DNA of 10,359 nt from CAUTXO01 sp963542625 (GTDB lineage Bacteria; Campylobacterota; Campylobacteria; Campylobacterales; SZUA-545), in NCBI GenBank assembly GCA_963542625.1, contig CAUTXO010000056.1, positions 1-10,359 on the forward strand. Reading direction: 5' to 3'. Positions 5,692-10,359 of the stretch are shown here, in pieces; the stretch's first letter is position 1; each line of letters opens with the position of its first letter. Position numbers and translations under genes: made by a program. The notes under the pieces are model-generated. The model worked only from the letters and a program-made list of their open reading frames with translations, was not told where the DNA came from and did not search any database.

Positions 5692-6032
5692 CCAAAGATT
5701 TGCCCCAGCTTGCGTGCGACTTAGGATCTTGCAAGATCTATCGCCCACGTAAAATCTTATATCAGCGCAAAATCTTGACGTACCGGCCATTGCTTAACAC
5801 TAGGATCCAAACCAAGCCTGCCATCTACACTAAGATCTTGACCTCCGCCCCGCGTCAGTGCCAGCACACACAAACAGCTTAGAACTAGCGCCAACAATCA
5901 AGATCTGCATAACACTGACAGTGCGGCAAGATCCGTGCAAGATCTCCAGAAGTGCAAATCTGCAAGCGCTTCTAAACTCGTGCGGCTTTCGTTTTAAGCC
6001 AAAGCTTATGATAGCGCTTGTTTTTCACAAAT

Positions 6033-6058
6033 GGCACGCGAGAAATTCTTTGCGTGCC
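6033..6058 (+). repeat. Stem-loop next to the inverted repeat copy
   Basis: GGCACGC (6033-6039) pairs with GCGTGCC (6052-6058); the 12-nt interior GAGAAATTCTTT can pair partly further. It lies 30 nt before the inverted unit copy. No T-run follows directly. The function is unknown. Confidence 0.4.
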
Positions 6059-6088
6059 GCGGCTTTACAAGTTTTGCGCCTACACTAG

Positions 6089-6195
6089 CCGTTTGCAATT
6101 TTTAAGCAAAAACGCAAAAACTTGCCACACGCAAAAGTTTGCAAACGTTTTAAAAGATTTAAAAGACCTTAAAAAATGCCAAATAATTCAAGCCG
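6089..6195 (-). repeat. Inverted third copy of the ~106-bp unit
   Basis: Read on the minus strand, this stretch matches copies A and B over nearly their full length. On the + strand it reads CCGTTTGCAATTTTTAAGC at its left end, then AAAAACGCAAAAA, GTTTGCAAACGTTTT, and AAAATGCCAAATAATTCAAG at its right end. Each block has its complement in copy B, in the same order. The match is clear but diverged with small indels. Being inverted to A/B some 530 nt away, the RNA or single-stranded DNA could form a long imperfect duplex. Confidence 0.65.
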
Positions 6196-6351
6196 CCCAA
6201 AACGCCCTAGCCATCACAAGATCCAAAAACATCACAAAAACAAAAAGCATTAAAAGCGCGTGCCAAGGATCTTTAAATTTTGCAAAGCACCAATCAAAAC
6301 GCAAATAAGTCAAATCGCACAAAGTGCTTGCGAAATTCAAGCCAAGCGGGC

Positions 6352-6375
6352 AAAAGGTAGAACCGCAAATCTACC
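6352..6375 (-). terminator. Probable guaB terminator
   Basis: On the minus strand GGTAGA pairs with TCTACC (6 bp, 6356-6361 with 6370-6375) around an 8-nt loop, and TTTT follows directly (6352-6355). It lies about 38 nt beyond the guaB stop. The stem is modest, but position and T-run fit an intrinsic terminator for the gatA-guaB operon. Confidence 0.5.
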
Positions 6376-6412
6376 AACCCGAAAGCAAAATAAAAGCGCT
6401 AGCGACTAAGCC

Positions 6413-7858
6413 CTAAACGTGATAATTCGGGGCTTCTTTTGTGATAATCACATCGTGGACGTGAGATTCTTTAAGCCCGGCGGAGGTAATCTCTACAAAT
6501 TCCGCTTTTTCTTGAAACTCTTCTATATTCGCCGCGCCGACGTAACCCATTGAAGATCTTAAGCCACCGATTAGCTGAAACACCACGTCCGCAATCTTCC
6601 CCCTGTATGGCACCCTGCCCTCAATGCCTTCTGGGACAAGCTTTTCAACCGCCGTGCCTTCTTGAAAGTATCTGTCGTTGCTGCCACGCTTCATCGCGCC
6701 AAGGCTCCCCATACCGCGATAGTTCTTATACTGCCTGCCTTGGAACATAATCGTTTCGCCCGGGGATTCTTCCGTGCCGGCTAGCAAAGATCCAATCATC
6801 ACGCAACTAGCGCCGACGGCTAAAGCTTTTGCGATGTCGCCAGAATATTTAATGCCACCGTCTGCTACAACCGGAATTCCGTATTTTTTTGCTTCTTGCG
6901 CGCACTCGTCAATCGCTGAGATCTGCGGCACGCCAACGCCCGCAACCATTCTAGTGGTGCAAATGCTGCCCGGCCCTATACCAACCTTTACGCCGTCTGC
7001 GCCGGCTGCGGCTAGATCCCTAACAGCTTCTGCGGTTGCAACGTTGCCGGCTAAAACATCAACGGCAAAATTTTTCTTAATTTCTCGTATCGTATCGGCA
7101 ATAGCCCTGTTATGCCCGTGCGCGGAGTCAAGCACCAGCACATCAACGCCCGCATCAACAAGCGCCTTTGCGCGCTCTAGCTGATGAACGCCAATCGCCG
7201 CGCCCACGCGCAACCTGCCAAAATCGTCCTTATTTGCGTTTGGATACTCGCGCTTTTTCTTGATATCTTTAATGGTAATGAGCCCTTTTAGGTAGCCCTC
7301 ATTGTCAATAATAGGAAGTTTTTCTATCTTATTTAGGTGCATTATTGCCGCTGCTTCGTCAAGATCCGTGCCCTGCTTTGCGGTAATAAGCGGCATTTTT
7401 GTCATCAGCTCGCCGACTTTTTTCGTCATATCAACGTTAAATCTAAGATCCCTGTTTGTCAAAATGCCTATCAATTTGTCGTAATCGTCAATAACCGGCA
7501 ACCCAGAGATCCGATACTCTTCCATTATTTCAAGCGCTTCTTTCACGTCGGCTTCTGGCTTTACATACACCGGATCTATGATGATCCCGCTCTCGCTTTT
7601 TTTAACCTTTTTAACTTCTAGCGCCTGATGTTCGGCGTCCATATTTTTGTGGATGATCCCTATGCCGCCAAGCCGCGCCATTGCAATGGCCGCCTTGTAT
7701 TCTGTGACGGTATCCATCGCCGCGGACACAAGGGGCGTCGATAAAAAAATATTTTTCGTGATCTTAGATCTTATATCCACTTCTCTCGGCAAAACGGTGG
7801 ATTCTTTAGGCACCAAAAGGACGTCGTCAAAGGTGTAAGCTCGTTTTCGTATTTTCAT
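6413..7858 (-). CDS. guaB: Inosine-5'-monophosphate dehydrogenase
   Basis: The enzyme oxidises IMP to XMP with NAD, the committed step to guanine nucleotides. Positions here are counted from the upstream ATG (482 aa). The barrel begins AYTFDDVLLVP. Two CBS domains are inserted at about 94-150 and 153-205 (GLPVIDDYDKLIG; LPIIDNEGYLKG). VLDSAHGH (243-250) and GNVATAEA (272-279) follow. The catalytic loop GIGPGSICTTR carries the nucleophile C301. Next come ADGGIKYSGD (333-342) and the mobile-flap dyad R397-Y398 in NDRYFQEG. The length is normal. Two ATGs stand in tandem at 7861 and 7858. GAAGG lies 3 nt before the first but 6 nt before the second, so I prefer 7858 (481 aa). Either way the start overlaps the gatA stop, indicating translational coupling. 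Confidence 0.97.
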   Translation of the reverse strand: MKIRKRAYTFDDVLLVPKESTVLPREVDIRSKITKNIFLSTPLVSAAMDTVTEYKAAIAMARLGGIGIIHKNMDAEHQALEVKKVKKSESGIIIDPVYVKPEADVKEALEIMEEYRISGLPVIDDYDKLIGILTNRDLRFNVDMTKKVGELMTKMPLITAKQGTDLDEAAAIMHLNKIEKLPIIDNEGYLKGLITIKDIKKKREYPNANKDDFGRLRVGAAIGVHQLERAKALVDAGVDVLVLDSAHGHNRAIADTIREIKKNFAVDVLAGNVATAEAVRDLAAAGADGVKVGIGPGSICTTRMVAGVGVPQISAIDECAQEAKKYGIPVVADGGIKYSGDIAKALAVGASCVMIGSLLAGTEESPGETIMFQGRQYKNYRGMGSLGAMKRGSNDRYFQEGTAVEKLVPEGIEGRVPYRGKIADVVFQLIGGLRSSMGYVGAANIEEFQEKAEFVEITSAGLKESHVHDVIITKEAPNYHV

Positions 7859-9222
7859 CATCTGCCTTCTTTAATGGTTTTTTCCAAGCTAAGCGCAAGA
7901 TCAAACAAGGTCTGCTCGTCAAAAGCGCGCGTGATAATCTGCCCGCCGATTGGCAAACCGCCGGCGCCCTTACCAATTGGCAAAGAAATAGCCGGCAAGC
8001 CCGCTAAATTAACGCTTATTGTAAAAATATCGTTTAAATACATCTCAAGCGGCGTGCTCTTTGCGCCAAACTCAAACGCCACAGACGGTGTAACCGGCGC
8101 AAAAATCGCGTCTGCTTGGCTAAAAAGCTCTTCATATTCTTTCTTAATCAAAGATCTAACCCTGCTAGCCTTTTTGTAGTAGGCGTCAAAGTAGCCCGAT
8201 GAAAGCACAAACGTCCCCAGCAAGATCCGCCTTTTTACTTCATCGCCAAAGCCTTGGCTTCTTGTGTCAAAATACATCTGTTTTAGGTTTTCGCCACTTG
8301 CTCTGCTGCCATAGCGCACGCCGTCAAAGCGCGCTAAATTGGCGCTAGCCTCTGCCGTTGCCAAAATATAATAAACGGCAACGTGGTATTTTGTGTTACT
8401 CATCGCGCGCCTAATCACCGTATGCCCGGCGCTCTCTAGGGCCCCTACCGCATTTTCAAGCGCCGCTTTAACATCGCTTGAGCACTCGTCAATAAAATTT
8501 TGCGGAACAATGACTTTTAGCTTTCTAGCAGGATTTAAGCGCGCGGCAACCGGCGCGGCGGCAAGATCTGAACTCGTGGCGTCCTTTGAATCCCAGCCGG
8601 CTAGCATATCGTATAAAATAGCGGCGTCTTCAACCGTCTGCGTGATTGGCCCTATCTGATCTAGGCTCGATGAAAATGCCGTAAGCCCATAGCGTGAAAC
8701 GCGTGAATACGTCGGCTTCATACCAACGCAACCGCAAAACGCCGCCGGCTGACGAATGCTCCCGCCCGTGTCGCTCCCAAGTGCGGCAATGGCAAGCCCA
8801 GCCGCAACAGCCGCCGCGCTCCCGCCGCTAGATCCACCCGGCACGCAAGAGTGGTTATGTGGGTTAAGCGTCTTGCCGTAAAAGCTCGTTTCAGTTGAGC
8901 TACCCATTGCAAACTCGTCCATATTCGCGCGCCCCATAGGCTCTAGCCCCGCAAGGCGCAATTTTTCTATCACGGTGGCGTCGTATGGCGATTTGTAGCC
9001 TTGTAAGATCTTGCTGCAACACGTTAGATCCTGCCCCCTAACGGCGATGTTATCTTTAATCAAAATAGGCACCACGCCCTTTGGCGGCTGCACCTGCTCG
9101 CCCTTTAGCTGCTCAACGTAAGCACCGATTTCTCGCGCGCTGTCTATTTTTTGCGCAAGATCTTGCGCTAGCTGTGTTTTTTCATCTTTGGAAAGGGATA
9201 ACGCTTCTTTTAGAGTAATCAA
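7858..9222 (-). CDS. gatA: Asp/Glu-tRNA amidotransferase subunit A
   Basis: GatA is the amidase subunit of GatCAB, which converts misacylated Glu-tRNA(Gln) (and Asp-tRNA(Asn)) to the amide using ammonia freed from glutamine. The amidase-signature triad is complete. K56 lies in PILIKDN, S131 is the cis-Ser in GGSSGGSAAA, and S155 is the nucleophile in GSDTGGSIRQP. Their spacing of 75 and 24 residues equals that of Staphylococcus aureus GatA (79/154/178). The length of 454 aa is normal for Campylobacter-type GatA, with a shorter N-terminus than in Gram-positives. TTG is taken as start because AAAGG precedes it at 7 nt and the sequence starts as expected (ITLKEALSL). gatB and gatC are not in the window. 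The stop overlaps the guaB start. Gene order gatA-guaB also occurs in C. jejuni, from memory. Confidence 0.96.
   Translation of the reverse strand: MITLKEALSLSKDEKTQLAQDLAQKIDSAREIGAYVEQLKGEQVQPPKGVVPILIKDNIAVRGQDLTCCSKILQGYKSPYDATVIEKLRLAGLEPMGRANMDEFAMGSSTETSFYGKTLNPHNHSCVPGGSSGGSAAAVAAGLAIAALGSDTGGSIRQPAAFCGCVGMKPTYSRVSRYGLTAFSSSLDQIGPITQTVEDAAILYDMLAGWDSKDATSSDLAAAPVAARLNPARKLKVIVPQNFIDECSSDVKAALENAVGALESAGHTVIRRAMSNTKYHVAVYYILATAEASANLARFDGVRYGSRASGENLKQMYFDTRSQGFGDEVKRRILLGTFVLSSGYFDAYYKKASRVRSLIKKEYEELFSQADAIFAPVTPSVAFEFGAKSTPLEMYLNDIFTISVNLAGLPAISLPIGKGAGGLPIGGQIITRAFDEQTLFDLALSLEKTIKEGR
9153..9168. repeat. Perfect 16-bp palindrome centred on AGATCT
   Basis: GCGCAAGATCTTGCGC is its own complement over all 16 bases. 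It lies within the 5' coding part of gatA, encoding part of LAQDLAQ. It is the longest perfect palindrome I found built on the over-represented RGATCY word. Confidence 0.8.
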
Positions 9223-9245
9223 AAAATAGCCTTTTTTTAAGGCGG

Positions 9246-9254
9246 ATTATAACA
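9246..9254 (-). promoter_or_regulatory. Predicted gatA-guaB promoter (extended -10)
   Basis: The minus strand reads TGTTATAAT, a perfect TATAAT (9246-9251) with the TGn extension, preceded by A/T-rich sequence and no clear -35. Transcription would start near 9240, leaving a leader of about 17 nt that contains the AAAGG site for the TTG start. It is the strongest -10 match in the window. Confidence 0.7.
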
Positions 9255-9282
9255 AAGTCAAGTTTTAATTTTTACGCCAGCA

Positions 9283-9299
9283 AGGGCGTTTTGCGCCCC
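9283..9299 (-). terminator. Weak hairpin after hspR
   Basis: GGGCG and CGCCC pair around a 5-nt loop, with one G-U pair outside, between the hspR stop (9338) and the gatA promoter. No T-run follows directly on the minus strand; a T/A-rich stretch comes only about 13 nt later. It may help end cbpA-hspR transcripts, but this is weak. Confidence 0.3.
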
Positions 9300-9337
9300 A
9301 AGAGCGCAATTTGCCTAAAGATCCAAGGGCGCTTACT

Positions 9338-9724
9338 TTACTTGGCGTCCTTGTTTTCATCAACGATAGTGATCTTGCGCGAGCTAGCGGGGATAACCGC
9401 CTTAGACGAATGCACCGCGCCAAACTCGTTGGACTTAGAAAGCCGCTCCTTTAGGCTTTGCACTTCGTTTTCTAGCTCTTGGATCTGGCGCTTTAAATTC
9501 AGCACCACATCAACGCCGGCTAAATTCACGCCAAGATCTCTCGTTAGGTTTAGAATGGTCTTGATGTCGTCAATGTCGCGCTGAGAGTAAAGCCTGATTT
9601 TGCCATCGCTCCTAGAGGGGCAAACAAGCCCTTCGCGCTCGTATTGGCGCAGGGTTTGCGGATGGACTTCAAGCACCTTAGAAACAACGCTTATCATATA
9701 AACCGGCTCGTCGTAACTATGCAT
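9338..9724 (-). CDS. hspR: Heat-shock repressor HspR (MerR family)
   Basis: The 128-aa DNA-binding regulator has a MerR-type winged helix-turn-helix at about 8-75. Key runs are YMISVVSKVLEVHPQTLRQY, EREGLVCPSRSDGKIRLYS and RDIDDIKTILNLTRDLGVNL. A Leu/Glu coiled coil follows (about 75-96, LNLKRQIQELENEVQSLKER), then a flexible tail. No metal-binding Cys cluster is seen; the single Cys (C35) is part of the GLVCP turn. In Campylobacter and Helicobacter, HspR represses chaperone operons including its own cbpA-hspR unit, binding a HAIR-like inverted repeat. That site would lie upstream of cbpA, outside this window. The ATG is preceded by AGGAG, and the gene begins 8 nt after the cbpA stop, so the two are one operon. 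HspR may use the neighbouring chaperone as co-repressor or sensor, by analogy only. Confidence 0.93.
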   Translation of the reverse strand: MHSYDEPVYMISVVSKVLEVHPQTLRQYEREGLVCPSRSDGKIRLYSQRDIDDIKTILNLTRDLGVNLAGVDVVLNLKRQIQELENEVQSLKERLSKSNEFGAVHSSKAVIPASSRKITIVDENKDAK

Positions 9725-9732
9725 TTTGTCTC

Positions 9733-10359
9733 CTAATCGGGCAATTTTTCAAGCGCTTTTAGCAGGCTTGCGTCAAGGCTTGAGATCTCCGGCAGCACAA
9801 CGTTTGCGCGCAGGTAGAGATCCCCGCGCACGGACGTTTTTCTATTTAGCATACCCTTTTCGCGCAGCCTGAACTTTTGCAGCGGCTTCGTGCCCTTTGG
9901 AATGGTGAGCGTAACGGTTTTGTCGATTGTTTCCACATCGACCTTCCCGCCAAAAATCGCGCGCTTTAGGCTAATGTTAAAATCTTTGATAAGGTCGTCG
10001 CCGTCTAGCTCGTATTGGCTTGATGGCTCGACTTCTAGTTTTAGATACAGATCCCCCGTAACGCCGGCGCTACTTCTACCTTTGCCTTTAATTCTAAGCT
10101 TTTCGCCATTTCGCACGCCTTGCGGGATCTTTACCTTAAAGCTCTCGGCGCCATAGCTGACCGTCTTTTGCGCGCCTAAAACCGCGTCTAAAAAGCTTAT
10201 TTTAATGCTTGAATTTACGTCAAGATCCGCCGCGCCGGCGCCAGAAAAGTTAAAATCCCTAGAAAATTGCGACCCGCCAAAGCCGCTTTTTTGAAAGCCA
10301 CCAAAACCGCCAAAGCCCCCGCCGCCAAAAATCGAGCGCAAGATCTCGTTAAGATCCAC
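9733..10359 (-). CDS. cbpA: CbpA, DnaJ-like co-chaperone (5' part outside window)
   Basis: The C-terminal 208 codons of a type B DnaJ homologue are present; the frame runs off the right edge, so the J-domain and start are not seen. A GTG at the very edge is only an internal codon. Visible are the end of the J-linker (DLNEILRSIF), a Gly/Phe region (about 13-40, GGGGFGGFGGF), then the two beta-barrel substrate-binding domains with IKISFLDAVLGAQKTV (52-67), IPQGVRNGEKLRIKGKG and ITIPKGTKPLQKFRLREKGM-like segments (DnaJ C-terminal pattern). The Cys-rich zinc finger of DnaJ proper is absent, which marks the CbpA type. The family works with DnaK (Hsp70) in the cytoplasm. The TAG stop is 8 nt before hspR, matching the cbpA-hspR order known in Campylobacter and Helicobacter. 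Confidence 0.92.
   Translation of the reverse strand: MDLNEILRSIFGGGGFGGFGGFQKSGFGGSQFSRDFNFSGAGAADLDVNSSIKISFLDAVLGAQKTVSYGAESFKVKIPQGVRNGEKLRIKGKGRSSAGVTGDLYLKLEVEPSSQYELDGDDLIKDFNISLKRAIFGGKVDVETIDKTVTLTIPKGTKPLQKFRLREKGMLNRKTSVRGDLYLRANVVLPEISSLDASLLKALEKLPD

Larger units (their letters stand above)
5284..6412. other. Gene-free 1.1-kb region with repeats and RGATCY sites
   Basis: Short frames exist here (for example about 5700-5882 and 6018-6308) but none has a ribosome binding site or recognisable protein content, and they cut across repeat copies without keeping a frame. From left to right it holds the post-gltA stems, a 261-bp block of two tandem ~106-110 bp units bracketed by 9-bp inverted repeats, an A+C-rich stretch with many RGATCY sites (about 5580-5950), a hairpin at 5669-5691, another at 6033-6058, an inverted third copy of the unit (6089-6195), and a probable guaB terminator. 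By hand count 13 of 14 GATC sites are RGATCY. Composition and sites match the region at 1-698, suggesting one sequence class. Confidence 0.7.

Noticed and set aside
5700..6308. Short open frames in the right gene-free region (about 60-97 codons)
   Set aside because: They lack ribosome binding sites and recognisable composition, overlap each other, and run through the repeat copies without a conserved frame.
5284..6412. Insertion sequence or prophage remnant
   Set aside because: No transposase or integrase fragment is visible, only non-coding repeats; the 9-bp inverted repeats alone are not enough to call an IS.
10157..10359. Apparent start codon of cbpA at the window edge
   Set aside because: The GTG is internal. 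The sequence begins in the linker before the Gly/Phe region, so the J-domain and real start must lie outside.

Overview
This looks like a chromosomal window from a Campylobacter (or very close Campylobacterales) genome. I base this on the gene content: fliN followed by an overlapping FliO-like gene, cbpA-hspR, gatA-guaB, RodA, Bcp and a type II citrate synthase, all with Campylobacter-like protein sequences and promoters with a T-rich stretch and extended -10 box but no clear -35. Base composition is clearly richer in G+C than C. jejuni, so one of the higher-G+C species is likely; I cannot name it.

Layout. 1-698: gene-free, A+C-rich, crowded with AGATCT/AGATCC sites and degenerate repeats. 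699-1058 (-): small basic unknown protein. 1171-1247 (-): tRNA with CAT anticodon, starting 2 nt after the rodA stop and probably driven by a promoter inside the rodA 3' end. 1250-2353 (-): rodA (cell elongation). 2354-2410: compact divergent promoter region. 2411-3938 (+): bcp peroxiredoxin, fliN (flagellar switch) and fliO-like (flagellar export), the last two overlapping by ATGA. 4012-5283 (+): gltA with its own promoter and strong SD. 5284-6412: second gene-free stretch, with a stem pair after gltA, two diverged tandem copies of a ~106-110 bp unit, a GATC-rich stretch, and an inverted third copy. 6413-9222 (-): gatA-guaB operon behind a perfect TATAAT. 9338-10359 (-): cbpA (5' end outside the window) followed by hspR.

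The genes are housekeeping: wall elongation, oxidative defence, motility, TCA entry, purine synthesis, indirect Gln-tRNA formation and heat-shock control. I see no phage, transposase, CRISPR array or recognisable defence system.

The unusual part is in the DNA. The hexamer RGATCY (above all AGATCT) is strongly over-represented. By hand count, all 19 GATC sites in 1-698 and 13 of 14 in 5284-6412 are RGATCY, and about 48 of 62 elsewhere are too; one in four is expected by chance. Several sit in perfect 12-16 bp palindromes. This resembles a genome-wide signal word such as an uptake or methylation motif, and is the best candidate here for something undescribed.
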